Assembly (NCBI GenBank): GCA_025462735.1
Contig: JAOAPC010000001.1
Location: forward strand, 50,375 to 114,374
Length of the DNA stretch: 64,000 bases
Reading direction: 5' to 3'
Source: Acidobacteriaceae bacterium
Lineage (GTDB): Bacteria > Acidobacteriota > Terriglobia > Terriglobales > Acidobacteriaceae
Shown: positions 52,310-61,997 of the stretch, piece after piece
Layout: each line of letters opens with the position of its first letter
How positions within the stretch are numbered: the first letter of the stretch is position 1
Notes under the pieces: generated by a model
The model's database searches: none
What the model saw: only the letters and a program-made list of their open reading frames with translations
Told to the model about the DNA's origin: nothing
Translations under genes and position numbers: made by a program

Positions 52310-54523
52310 CTACTTTGTCGTTTGAGGAGCGACTAGCTTAACGTGTCTGCGGCTTTGAGTGGAAATTTCTTTATTGTTCTCTGGGTAGCGGATGATGGCT
52401 CGTAGCAAAAAATCCCCAGTAGTTTGAGGGAATTTGAAGTTGTTGTAAATCGTTTCCTGACCCAATGGATCAATTTTGAACTTTGCAGTTTGAGCAGCCA
52501 CTTGCTCGCCTTGCAGATTTTCCAGCGCCAGAGTCAGCGTGCCTTCGACCTCTCGATATTCATCGTTTACCAGCATGACTGGAAGTGATCGAAGGCTTCC
52601 GGATTCAGTCGTAGGCTGCCAAAAACTCAGGTAAACTCCAACCGGAGCAAATGCATTGCTCATGTAATCGCGAAAATCAGAGTGCAGTTCCAGCTTTTGC
52701 ACGTCGCGAAAATGGTCCGACGTATAGCCTCCGGGATCACTGCTGGTCAAGTAAACGAAGTGCAGCACGCCGGCATAGTTTCGATATGCGCGCCAGTATT
52801 CTGTGATACCCGCAAGCAGGTAAGCGTTAAGCGCCAGCCTTTGTTGCGCCGTTGCATCTTTACCAAGGAGAGCTGGGTAAAGGTTTTTAGTTAGCTCGGT
52901 GGGCGTGCCATTACGGTTCAGCCATAGCCATCCATATTCATTCAGGATGAGAGCATGCCCGCTGCGCGCGCCGGGAGTTAGTCCGCCAGGATTCTCCAAT
53001 GCAGTCATGCTGAACGGCGGGCCGCCATCAGCCATGGGCTGGAACTCGTAAGGATGGTCTTCTACGGGATCATCCGCGCCTTCGGGAGGGTTGTAGCTGT
53101 TCTCCCACGGACGGTGCGACAGGTCGATCCCGCGCACCGCAGGGATGATCTTTTCGCCAAATGCAGGGTCCCAAGTCTCGTTATTGGCGTCCCAAATAGC
53201 AACGCTCGGATGGTTCCAGTTATCCCGCATCCATTCCTTGTACTCCTGGATCATCTGGTCGCTGTTGAAGTGCACCTGGTTTTCCGCGCCATGCCAGGCG
53301 TTTCCGGTCCACACGAAGTATTCATTCTGAATCAATAGACCAGCTTCGTCGGCGATGTCGAGCCACCGGTCGGGTACAGGACCGATGCAGAAGCGAAAGC
53401 TATTCCAGTGCATTTCGTGCGGTATCTCGACGAGCAGCTTGCGCACCCAACTCTCGTCCCACGGCAAGGTCCCAGAAAGCGGGTCTTCAAAAAACCGGTG
53501 AAGCGTAATGTTAGAACCACGCATGAAGTAAACGCGACCGTTGAGATAAGCACGTTTGGTCGCGGTATCGAATCGGAATTCCCGCATGCCGAAGCGGGTA
53601 CTCGCCGTGTCACCGCCCGTACCGGTTTCGAGCACATAAAGGTTCGGGGATTCCGGCGACCACAAACGTGCTCCGGGCACGGTCACAGTTTGAAGCACCA
53701 CTTTCACCTCTCCCGGAGCAAGGGTCAGAGGCTGCGGTTGAGAACTTGCGAGTACGACGTCGGACTTCCAGGCATGTACTCGCTGTGTAAGCGTGAACGA
53801 AACTGCGTCCTTTCCAAAATTGCGCAGACTTGTCTGTACCACGATGGAGCTATCTTTAATTTTGGGCGCTACCTGAACGCTCTCGATGCGAGGACTGTCA
53901 CTCAGCGCAATGGAAACACTGTCGTAAATTCCGGGAGTCCACCGGATTTTTTCGAAATCGGTGCCAGGGGAAACCGTAGGCGGCAGCACTCCCGGATGCG
54001 CGCCTACTCGTACGATCAACTCGTTGCGACCTTGGCGGATGGCGGCGCTCAAGTCAAAAATCGCGGCCGTGAAGCATGGCAGATGCTCTCCGATCTTGAC
54101 GCCGTTCAGCCAAACCGCCGCCCCGAACTGTGCCTTGTTGATGCGAAGGATGGCGACATGCCGCAACGCAGGTACGTCGAAGGTCCTGTGGTACCAAAAC
54201 CAATTGCGATCCTGATGCGTGACTCCGGCGTCGAATGCGATCGCGCTCTTGGGGAGCTCTCCCGCGCCAACCCGATTCTGGACTAGCATCCTGCTGACGA
54301 ACTCGTCGACGTGGGGAAATGCGGGCTGCGCGGAGTGCGCGAGACCTGGGACCGGTGCCTTATGTTTCCACGCGACAGGAATCGTATCTGGCTGTAGTGA
54401 ATCCTCTATGTCCCAACTACCGTCGAGAGAAAGCGTCGTCCTCTCCGTGGCCAGGGCGACAGGCAAAGTTGCGGCAGTAACCAGAATCAGGACGAGGTAT
54501 TTGAAGGTTTCTTTTCGGTTCAA
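52310..54523 (-). CDS. Exported glycoside hydrolase family 2 protein
   Basis: 737-aa exported GH2 enzyme. Signal peptide from the TTG at 54523 (GGAGG four bases upstream; a second TTG at 54541 adds six residues), then a sugar-binding jelly roll (LDGSWDIEDSL, AVWLNGVKIGEHL), an Ig-like domain and the catalytic barrel with MRGSNITLHRFFE, the acid/base Glu in IWDANNETWDPA, and a candidate nucleophile Glu in ILNEYGWLWLN. A further beta domain closes the protein. Likely a beta-galactosidase, glucuronidase or mannosidase-like activity; substrate unproven. No cofactor genes adjoin it; it lies between tRNA-Phe fragments. Confidence 0.88.
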   Translation of the reverse strand: MNRKETFKYLVLILVTAATLPVALATERTTLSLDGSWDIEDSLQPDTIPVAWKHKAPVPGLAHSAQPAFPHVDEFVSRMLVQNRVGAGELPKSAIAFDAGVTHQDRNWFWYHRTFDVPALRHVAILRINKAQFGAAVWLNGVKIGEHLPCFTAAIFDLSAAIRQGRNELIVRVGAHPGVLPPTVSPGTDFEKIRWTPGIYDSVSIALSDSPRIESVQVAPKIKDSSIVVQTSLRNFGKDAVSFTLTQRVHAWKSDVVLASSQPQPLTLAPGEVKVVLQTVTVPGARLWSPESPNLYVLETGTGGDTASTRFGMREFRFDTATKRAYLNGRVYFMRGSNITLHRFFEDPLSGTLPWDESWVRKLLVEIPHEMHWNSFRFCIGPVPDRWLDIADEAGLLIQNEYFVWTGNAWHGAENQVHFNSDQMIQEYKEWMRDNWNHPSVAIWDANNETWDPAFGEKIIPAVRGIDLSHRPWENSYNPPEGADDPVEDHPYEFQPMADGGPPFSMTALENPGGLTPGARSGHALILNEYGWLWLNRNGTPTELTKNLYPALLGKDATAQQRLALNAYLLAGITEYWRAYRNYAGVLHFVYLTSSDPGGYTSDHFRDVQKLELHSDFRDYMSNAFAPVGVYLSFWQPTTESGSLRSLPVMLVNDEYREVEGTLTLALENLQGEQVAAQTAKFKIDPLGQETIYNNFKFPQTTGDFLLRAIIRYPENNKEISTQSRRHVKLVAPQTTK

Positions 54524-54830
54524 CTCGCCTCCAGGACACAAAGTTCTCAGACCAGCGTGGGAGGTTAAATCCTTTCCTGGTCATTTCAATCGAATATGAC
54601 CGCTCAGGCTCCTCGTGACGCCTTGCAGCCCCCGATTGCCCGGGATTACTCAGATTGTGTTCTCTGAAACCAAAGCACTTGGGAAAAGGTTTCTTAACAG
54701 GCCGCAGTTGAGCAGGATACTGGAGCTTGATGCAAGTGGTGAAGAAATAAATCGCAACGCTTGACCAAAAAAACGCTGCGGCACCGACCAGCAACTAGCG
54801 AGCTTTAATACATGCAAATGATTGAGAATA

Positions 54831-54877
54831 TGGTGGCCAGGGACGGAGTTGAAGCGCCCACGCCAGCCTTTTCAGAG
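54831..54877 (-). repeat. tRNA-Phe 3'-half fragment (att-like), copy 2
   Basis: A second, decayed 3' half with changes in the T arm (GCGCCC for CCGCC) and anticodon stem. It shares with copy 1 about 20 bases beyond the tRNA end (ACATGCAARTGATTGA), which suggests the two come from the same integration event or element. The region before it, 54524-54830, holds no gene. Confidence 0.55.
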
Positions 54878-55381
54878 TGAAGATTTTAAATGTTTCTAAC
54901 GACTTAGAGGTGCCTCCCGGCGCTGTAAGTCACTGATACTTTCAACAATTTATGCTAACTGCAGGTAAAACTGCGGGTAACTTTCCACTGGCTCTGAGGC
55001 GAACCAGTGTGCAGTGCCACAAGTTTCCCTCAAACCCGCAACTCTTTCGGTACTACTCCGTTTTCGAATTGTCGCTAATCCGCCTAGAATCGAGACCAAG
55101 TGCGGAGATCACTTCCGACAAGCCGACTTGTCATTACTAATCGTAGGTGGAACTCCGCCTTTCGCCAAAAACGGCTATGGGACGGAGCGGATCGGCTCGA
55201 AGAAGGACAATTTGCGGGGGGAGGATTGACCGAGAGAATTTCATGTCGGTGCAACTCAAACGCCCGTATCGTATTGCCGACTATCCGTCAGTTATCCCTA
55301 GATGGTCTGTAAATCTAAACTCTCGAAAGTCCGCACGGTCAACGGTCACTCTGGCTGCTGAAGTTCTTTCAGAACATCTGA
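54878..55381. other. Intergenic region, nothing recognised
   Basis: About 500 bases between the tRNA-Phe fragment and the end of fdhE. Short frames are present in several phases but none has a ribosome-binding site and family resemblance. It may be decayed island DNA. Confidence 0.35.
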
Positions 55382-56236
55382 TCAGGTTCCCAGCAGATTG
55401 ATTTGCAGTTTCTCGTACCCGTGCTCGCGTGCCCACAGGTCCAAAGGGATCGTCGCCAGTTCATCTACAACGTCCACTGCCAGCCCCGTCTTCGTCAAAT
55501 CGATACTTTTCAGATATGTATGGCAGGTGTCGCAAACGTCCACGCGGACCTGGGCAATTTCGGGCGCCGAATAATAAGCCATCTGCGGTTCTCGTTCTTC
55601 TCCGCACGCCGGACAATAGATCCTGCGAAAAGCCCATTCATGCGCGCAGAGCATGCAAACCAGCGATTTTTTTGCGCCGTCACCTTCGCTCCGCAATACG
55701 CCGACGATGGGCCTAGAGCCGCAAAGCGGGCAGGTTGATGGGGTTCCATTTATGGTTTCGATTTCGCGGTGGTCGGCAAGATATTCAGCATAGGGCTGAA
55801 GAAAAATCCACGCGAGCAGCCGATCGGAATAACCAGCAGCGCTCGGATCGCCGGCGTGGGCTTCGGGATCGTCCGCACGCGCGGCCAAATCCGAATCCCC
55901 GTGCCAAAAGTTTTCAATCGCGTGCTGCCATGCTGCCGGCCCTTTTTGCGCCAAACTGGTGGCGGCCTGTGCGAGCGGCACTGGCGCAATCTGCTCGATC
56001 ACCGACAGGAATCCGGGAGCCTTTGGCAGCAGCAGGAAAAGATCTAATTCGTCTCGCAGAGGGCGATCGGAGGAAATCTTCGGCGAATCCGCGAGTGCTT
56101 TCTGAATTTCTCCGTAAAAGTTTTTCTGAAATGTTGCGACGCGCGAGTAGAAGCGCAATCCTTCCGCGGCGAACGGGTATGAAGACGTTAGTTCGTTCGC
56201 GCGAGAGATGCGACGGTCCCACTTCGCATGCATCAT
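55382..56236 (-). CDS. fdhE: FdhE formate dehydrogenase accessory protein
   Basis: 284-aa cytosolic assembly factor for exported formate dehydrogenase; it protects or inspects the catalytic subunit before Tat export. The C-terminal half has four CxxC pairs expected of FdhE: CPLCGSRP, CMLCAHEW, CPACGEE and CDTCHTY, a rubredoxin-like metal-binding layout. The ATG overlaps the fdnI stop as ATGA, so it is co-translated with the structural genes. The N-terminal half is helical and typical in length. Confidence 0.9.
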   Translation of the reverse strand: MMHAKWDRRISRANELTSSYPFAAEGLRFYSRVATFQKNFYGEIQKALADSPKISSDRPLRDELDLFLLLPKAPGFLSVIEQIAPVPLAQAATSLAQKGPAAWQHAIENFWHGDSDLAARADDPEAHAGDPSAAGYSDRLLAWIFLQPYAEYLADHREIETINGTPSTCPLCGSRPIVGVLRSEGDGAKKSLVCMLCAHEWAFRRIYCPACGEEREPQMAYYSAPEIAQVRVDVCDTCHTYLKSIDLTKTGLAVDVVDELATIPLDLWAREHGYEKLQINLLGT

Positions 56237-56907
56237 TGCACGCGTCGGGATCCGCCGCTGACCTGCTCATACCAGGACCGATGGAATGTCCAGGCCCAGG
56301 CTCGCGTCACGTAACCGTGAACCATGGATCCAAAGCTGCCCTCTTCGAGAATCGCGCTCATGTAGACGTGAATCAGGAACAGCCCGATCGTGAACAGCGC
56401 CACGCTGGCGTGGATAAGGATCGCCGCGTAGCGCACAAACCGCAGGCTCCACGGAAGCGCTTCCGTGTACCACAACGTAATTCCGGAGAGCAGTAGCAGG
56501 ATTACGCTGTAGAACATCGCCCAGAAGAAAAGCTTCTGTCCGTAGTTGAACCGTCCCACCGGAGGCAGTTTGTCATCCTCATTCTGGATGTAATTGGGAA
56601 TGGCCTTCGCCCAGGCACGATCGGCATCGTCAATTTTCATGTCACCGTGCCACTGTTTGAAGGACCAGAAGAGTGACGCCGTAAAAATCAGGCCAACCCA
56701 AGGATGCCAAGCCCGCGCCACCGGCCCACCGCCCACGACGGCAGCCAGCCAATAAAGATACGGCGACCAGAATGCCAGGCCGGTAATAAGCAGATAGATG
56801 TAAGCGAGCGCACCGATCCAGTGATTCACGCGCTCAGCAAGTGTGTAGCGCGGAACCATCTCTTCGTTGTGAGCAGCACTGGAGCGCGAAACGGCGTCAG
56901 TCGTCAT
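56233..56907 (-). CDS. fdnI: Formate dehydrogenase gamma subunit, cytochrome b556
   Basis: 224-aa membrane cytochrome b of formate dehydrogenase-N/O. Four hydrophobic helices are visible (IGALAYIYLLITGLAFW, WVGLIFTASLFWSF, FWAMFYSVILLLLSGITLWY, AAILIHASVALFTIGLFLIH), with histidines at HPWVG, NHWIG and LIHAS/LIHVY that suit heme ligation. It anchors the fdnG-fdnH pair and passes electrons to quinone. Start overlaps the fdnH stop as ATGA and its stop overlaps fdhE as ATGA. Confidence 0.92.
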   Translation of the reverse strand: MTTDAVSRSSAAHNEEMVPRYTLAERVNHWIGALAYIYLLITGLAFWSPYLYWLAAVVGGGPVARAWHPWVGLIFTASLFWSFKQWHGDMKIDDADRAWAKAIPNYIQNEDDKLPPVGRFNYGQKLFFWAMFYSVILLLLSGITLWYTEALPWSLRFVRYAAILIHASVALFTIGLFLIHVYMSAILEEGSFGSMVHGYVTRAWAWTFHRSWYEQVSGGSRRVQ

Positions 56908-57797
56908 CGCCGCCTCCCGTCCTCATCCGGCTTGATCTCTTCCTCTTTCTTCGGCCCAAATCGCATGTAGTGGAACGCCATGCCTACGATGCCGCCGACA
57001 ATCGCCAAATTTCCCAACCATTTCAGCGGCCCTTTCCACAGCCGCACCGACATGGGCACGTGCGGATCCTTCGGCAGTCCGCCGTACAACTCAGGGTTTT
57101 TTGCATCATGCAGGACATATATCACGTGCGTTCCGCCTACGCCCGGAGGATCGTAAACTCCCGCATCGGCGAAGCCGGATTGCTCGCGCAGTTGTTGCGC
57201 CCGAGTCTCTGCCAACTCCTTCATTTCCGCCTTCGTCCCGAAATGCAGGCAGCCTGTGGGACACGCCTTGATGCAAGCCGGTTCCAGACCCTCCGACACT
57301 CGGTCGTTGCAGAGCGTGCACTTAAAAACTTTGCGCGCCTTCGGACTGAATTTCGGAATATTGAACGGGCAGCCGGTCATGCAATAGCCGCAACCGATGC
57401 AGTTCGCTTCCTGGAAATCGACGATGCCATTGGCGTATTGAACGATCGCGCCGTCCGCAGGACACGCCGCCAGACAACCGGGATCTTCACAATGCATGCA
57501 CTGATCTTTGCGCATCAGCAACATCATGCTGCCGTCCTCGCGCTCGTGCTCGTTGAATTTGATCAGGTTCCAGTAATTCCACGCCGTTTCCGGCATCGTC
57601 TGGTATGTATTGTCGAAGGTGGTTTCGCTAAACGGATAACCATTCCATTCCAGGCAAGCCACTTCGCATGCTTTACAGCCGATGCACGTGGTGGTGTCCA
57701 CCAATTTGGCGACCCGGAATTCACGGTTTAGGCCAGCGCCCGGGACCACCCCGGCGTGACCGGAAATTCGGATTAACTCTGTTGCGGCCTGGCTCAT
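56904..57797 (-). CDS. fdnH: Formate dehydrogenase beta subunit, four 4Fe-4S
   Basis: 297-aa electron-transfer subunit. Four cysteine clusters for 4Fe-4S centres are present: CIGCKACEVACLEWN, CMHCEDPGCLAACP, CIGCGYCMTGCPFNIPK and CTLCNDR...CIKACP. A C-terminal membrane helix (LAIVGGIVGMAFHYM) anchors it beside the cytochrome b subunit, as in FdnH. It is co-exported with fdnG, which carries the Tat signal. Gap from the fdnG stop is nine bases. Confidence 0.95.
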   Translation of the reverse strand: MSQAATELIRISGHAGVVPGAGLNREFRVAKLVDTTTCIGCKACEVACLEWNGYPFSETTFDNTYQTMPETAWNYWNLIKFNEHEREDGSMMLLMRKDQCMHCEDPGCLAACPADGAIVQYANGIVDFQEANCIGCGYCMTGCPFNIPKFSPKARKVFKCTLCNDRVSEGLEPACIKACPTGCLHFGTKAEMKELAETRAQQLREQSGFADAGVYDPPGVGGTHVIYVLHDAKNPELYGGLPKDPHVPMSVRLWKGPLKWLGNLAIVGGIVGMAFHYMRFGPKKEEEIKPDEDGRRR

Positions 57798-57806
57798 TGT
57801 TATTCC

Positions 57807-60800
57807 CTACGCCTTCTCGATCTTCACTAGGAAACCCTTGGTTTCGGGGGTGTGGGCGTTCGGATCGGCTACCGCTGGCGTCAACAAATTGGCGGGCGTC
57901 CGCGCGTCTCTTCCTTCATCTTCGGCGATCCCGCGAAAGCCCTGGTGAATCGGCAGTCCTATCTGGTAAACCTTCTTGCCGTCGATCATCATCGGCTTCA
58001 GCCGGCGAGTCACGAAGGCCTTTGCGATGTAAGTTCCCCGAGCGCTGATTACCTTGATCGGGTCTGTTCCGCGAATTCCCTTTTCTTCCGCCAGTTCCAC
58101 CGGAATCTCCACAAACGGCTCCGGGATCAGTTGGACATTCATCGGATTATTTTTCGTCCAGTAGTGATACTGTTCGGTCAGCCGGTAGGTGGTGCAGACG
58201 ATGCCGTATTCCTCCGGCGAGCCAAACTTGTCATACGGCGTCTTGAACTTCTTCACGAGCGGATTATTCGACTGATCAGTATGCAGCGGATTCTTGATCG
58301 GGCTTTCGATGGGCTCGTAGTGCTCTGGGAACGGGCCGTCCGCGAGAACACCAATCGGAGCGAATAATCGCCCGATGCCTTCCGGATTCATGATGAACGG
58401 TCCCATGTGATCTTTGGGATGCGAATCCGGTTTGAAGTCCGGCACGTCGTTGCCCACCCACTTGCCCGCCGCTTCGTTCCACCAAACCTGTTTCCGCTCA
58501 GGATCCCACGGCTTCCCATCAGGGTTGCAGGATGCGCGGTTATAGAGCACGCGGCGGTTGGCTGGCCATGACCATGCCCAGTTGGGATAAACTCCCAAGT
58601 CGGATGGATCTTCCGTGCCTCGCCTCTGGATCTGGGCTCCCGCCTCCGTCCAACAACCGGAGTAGATCCAGTTGCCGCACATGGTCGTGCCGTCATCTTT
58701 CAGCCAACCAAAACCGGGTAGCTGTTGGCCGGCCCTGATCACTTGTCCTGTCGCCGGATCTGTGAGGTCGGCGAGCGCTTTGCCGTTCAGCTCCATGGCT
58801 ACTTGTGAAAGTGATGGATGGGCCGCGTCTGCATAGGCCCAGTTCAGATTCAGAATCGGGTCGGGAAATTTTCCGCCCTCTTTCTTATATAGATCGCGAA
58901 CGCGCAGGAATATCTGCGCCAAAATGTCCTGATCGAGTCGCGCCTGTCCTGGAGGTGGGACCGCCGCATATTTCCACGTCACCCAGCGCGCCGAATTGGT
59001 CATGCTCCCGTCTTTTTCCGCAAAGCCCGCGCATGGCAACCGATAAACCGTTGTCTTGATGTTCTTCTGTTCATCGGTCGTAATGCCCGGAGCTTTCCAA
59101 AACTCGCTGGTCTCATCCGGATAAATTTCGCCAACCACCAGCCAATCGGCCTTCTTCAGCGCATTAATGTTCTTGTTCGTGTCGGGGCCGATCATCACGC
59201 CGTTCATTCCGAACGCCATCATGCCTTTGACCTTGTCGTTGTACATGTCGTCCCAAATGTGGGTCCACGAATAATCGCGGTCGACTTTGGGCAAGTAATC
59301 GAAGGCAAATCCGTTCTGTTTTGTCGCAGCATCCCCATACAGTGACTTAAGCAGCGAGACCGCGAATTTCGGAGTGTTCGAGTAGTAGTTCATCGAAGCC
59401 CACGGCGAGGGTTTGGACGATCCCGGCGTGGTCCGCTTCAAGTAGGTGGCTAAATCCGAGTCGGCGGGAACGGGAGCTTTGAGATACCCAGGCAGCGAGT
59501 CATAAAGCCCTGCCATGTCCGTGGCGCCCTGAATATTCGAGTGGCCGCGCAGCGCATTAACCCCGCCGCCTGCTCTCCCTACGTTGCCTAGCAAGAGCTG
59601 TATCATCGCGGCGGTGCGAATGATTTGGGTTCCGAACGTATGCTGCGTCCAGCCCACCGCATAGATGATGGTCGCGACCTTCTTCATGTCGCCGTCTTTG
59701 CGGACCGACGTAAATAGGTCGACGGCCTTCAGATACTGATCTTTGGGGATCCCTGTGATCCGCTCCACGGCTTCCGGCGTGTAGCGCGAATACTGTTGTT
59801 TCAGCAGTTGGAACACGCAGCGCGGATGCTGCAGCGTCAAATCGTAGGCGACGTTGGCAGGCAGAGCGGGAGGTGGTGTCGCTCCTCCGACCTTGCCCGG
59901 CACTGGTTCGGGCGCGTGACCAGTCGCCCCAGCCGGGCCAGAACCTCCTGAGCCTTCATAATTCCACGTAGACGGATCGTACTTACCCGCCGCCGAATCA
60001 AACCCGGAGTAAAGCCCGTCCTCCGGCAGCTTAAAGCCTTCCTTGACGATGAACGCGGCGTTGGTGTAGTTGACGAGATACTCTTTGGCGATGCGGTTGT
60101 TTTCGAGAGCGTAGCGGATCACGCCGCCGAGGAACGCAATGTCAGTGCCTGCGCGGATTTGCAGGAAGAGGTCGGCGGTCGCAGACGTGCGGGTGAATCG
60201 CGGGTCGACAGAGATCAGCTTGGCGTTGCGGTTGCGCTTGGCCTCCATCGCCCACTTGAATCCGCAGGGATGGTTCTCGGCCGGATTCCCGCCCATGATC
60301 AACATCATGTCGGTGTTCTTGATGTCGATCCAGCCATTGGTCATGGCCCCGCGTCCGAATGTTGGTCCCAAACTTGAGACCGTGGGGCCGTGTCAAACAC
60401 GGGCTTGGTTTTCTAAATACACCAAGCCCAGACTCCTCATGGTCTTTACGACCAGGTAATTGAACTCATTCGTGTCCGTGCAGCCGCCGATGAATGAAAT
60501 GCCTTCGCACCGGTTTGCGGTACGACCGTTGGCGTCCTTCTCCACGAAGGTATCGTCGCGTGTCTTCTTGGTCCATCGTGCAATCTCGTCCAGGGCATTG
60601 TCCCAGGAGATATCTTCCCAGTCGGTCGCGCCGGGACGCCGAACTTGCGGCTTGGTGAGCCGCCGCGGGTTGAGCATGTCCTGTTCGAGCGAAGAGCCCT
60701 TCGGGCACAGCGTCCCGCGATTGGTGGGATGATCGGGATCGCCTTCAACGTGGATCACCTGCGGCGTTACGTTCTTCGCCCGATCGCCGATCGTATAAAT

Positions 60801-60974
60801 AAGAACGCCGCAACCCACCGCGCAATAGGGACAAGTCGAGCGGGTTTCATTCGCGCGCGCAATCTTTAACTCTTTGAGCTGGGCGTAGGCAGGCTTGAGG
60901 TCGAATCCGAAAACGGTGACGGCGACCCCGCCGACGGCTGCTACCTTGAAGAAGTCTCTGCGGGACGTCTGCAT
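57807..60974 (-). CDS. fdnG: Formate dehydrogenase alpha subunit, selenoprotein
   Basis: 1055-aa Tat-exported molybdopterin (or tungsten) formate dehydrogenase, read through a UGA at 60395-60393 (codon 194). Tat signal TSRRDFFKVAAVGGVAV at the N-terminus; 4Fe-4S motif CPYCAVGCGVLI; then GLVYLENQARV-Sec-HGPTV and LGPTFGRGAMTN, which matches the FdnG selenocysteine site exactly. The C-terminal MGD-binding part (NPMNVQLIPEPF, VISARGTYIAKAF) is complete. A reading that stops at UGA would give two broken genes. GGAGG eight bases before the ATG at 60974 decides the start; a longer frame reaches 61040. A SECIS-like hairpin follows the UGA. Heads fdnG-fdnH-fdnI-fdhE. Confidence 0.95.
60364..60381 (-). 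promoter_or_regulatory. SECIS element of fdnG
   Basis: On the coding strand GGUCUC and GGGACC pair (six pairs with one G-U) around the loop AAGUUU, 17 bases after the UGA. This matches in place and shape the E. coli fdhF element (stem GGU...ACC, loop AGGUCU). It recruits SelB. Confidence 0.85.
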
Positions 60975-61233
60975 CGGAGGGACCTCCGCATCCATTGAAG
61001 ATATGGATGGACACCTCTTTCTTAGACTTCGACAATTCATTTGTCAAGGGACGTGAACGTAGCGAGTAGTTTCAATGAGCAGTGCGCCTTTGGTAGTAGG
61101 AGTCTATGCGGTGGAGGCTGGGATCGAGTAGAGCAGGCTGCCAACGGCAAGCTGTAGATTTCAGATCAAAGGATGCAATTATCGACGGATCGGCAATCAT
61201 CGGGGAACAATCGATGACTTCCTGTAAGCCGAC

Positions 61234-61701
61234 TTGTCGGGACTTATGGAGCGCGTGTCGGCGCCGTTGAAAAAAGCCGACTTGCTGACTGTTGCGCAAT
61301 ACACTGTCGCCAATCTGTCCTATAAACCAAGTCCCGGCTTTGGCCAAGCGCCACAAGCGACGGCGCTGCGTGTCTCTGAAGTCCTCGCATTGCAATGGTA
61401 CGACCTGGACTTCGAGGCCCAGTTCATCCGAGTGCGGGGGGCCTATGTGGAACGCCGCTTCGGCAAACCCAAGCCGAAGGCGTCGAAGGCTCCTGTGCCG
61501 ATGCAGGAGATCCTCCGGCACCAGAACTTGAAGACGACTCTCGCAATCTATGCCAAGGCAATGAGCGAAGACAAACTGGAAGCGCAGGGCCTGTTCCTCA
61601 AAAAACTCTTCAGCCAAGACCAGAAGAAAAAGTCTCCGCGAGATGTGGTCTCGGCGAAGGATATTGAGAGAGTAGAACCCGTAGTTTCCTCGCTGCAATG
61701 A
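61234..61701 (+). pseudogene. Tyrosine integrase relic
   Basis: 155-aa frame with the C-terminal part of a phage-type integrase: TALRVSEVLALQWYDLDFEA (box I Arg) and, after a deletion, EILRHQNLKTTLAIYAKAMS (box with the catalytic Tyr). The segment that should hold the H-x-x-R pair is missing between PVPMQ and EILRH, and the N-terminal core-binding domain is absent. It is therefore not active. It lies 72 bases from a tRNA-Phe 3' fragment, as an island integrase would. Confidence 0.8.
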
Positions 61702-61772
61702 ATGCACGGCATTTCAGCGGGTAACTGCGGGTAATACGAGAAATGGAAATCGCAACTAACCGCTTTGAAATG

Positions 61773-61823
61773 TGGTGGCCAGGGACGGAGTTGAACCGCC
61801 GACGCCAGCCTTTTCAGGGCTGA
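61773..61823 (-). repeat. tRNA-Phe 3'-half fragment (att-like), copy 3
   Basis: Best-kept copy: acceptor 3' strand CCUGGCC-A-CCA, T arm GGCGG/CCGUC around UUCAACU, and anticodon arm with GAA in loop CUGAAAA closed by CAGCC/GGCUG. The 5' half of a tRNA is not there. It sits beside the integrase relic, so it is best read as an attachment site or site duplicate. Confidence 0.7.
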
Positions 61824-61997
61824 CTTCTCCCGTAGTTACTTCTTTCAGTCATAAGCCTTTATCTCGTAGCTTACCTCCAAAACTGCCCAATTAATTGCAG
61901 CCAAAACGCAGCCAGAACTGTGGATTGCGGTGTTTGCCTCAAAAACACCAGAAGGTTCTGCCAGCAGGCGCAGTTATATCGGCGCAAGCGACAGGAA

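Noticed and set aside
53408..54286. Plus-strand frame of 292 aa inside the GH2 gene
   Set aside because: Shadow of the glycosidase gene, which has complete catalytic motifs on the minus strand.
57807..60371. Two separate formate dehydrogenase genes split at 60393
   Set aside because: The break is a UGA at the known selenocysteine position in the same frame, with a hairpin after it.
61072..61707. Minus-strand frame of 211 aa opposite the integrase relic
   Set aside because: It is the reverse shadow of a gene remnant with clear integrase motifs on the plus strand.
51293..61823. Intact tRNA-Phe genes at the three fragments
   Set aside because: Each has the anticodon arm, T arm and acceptor 3' strand but no D arm or acceptor 5' strand within the expected distance.
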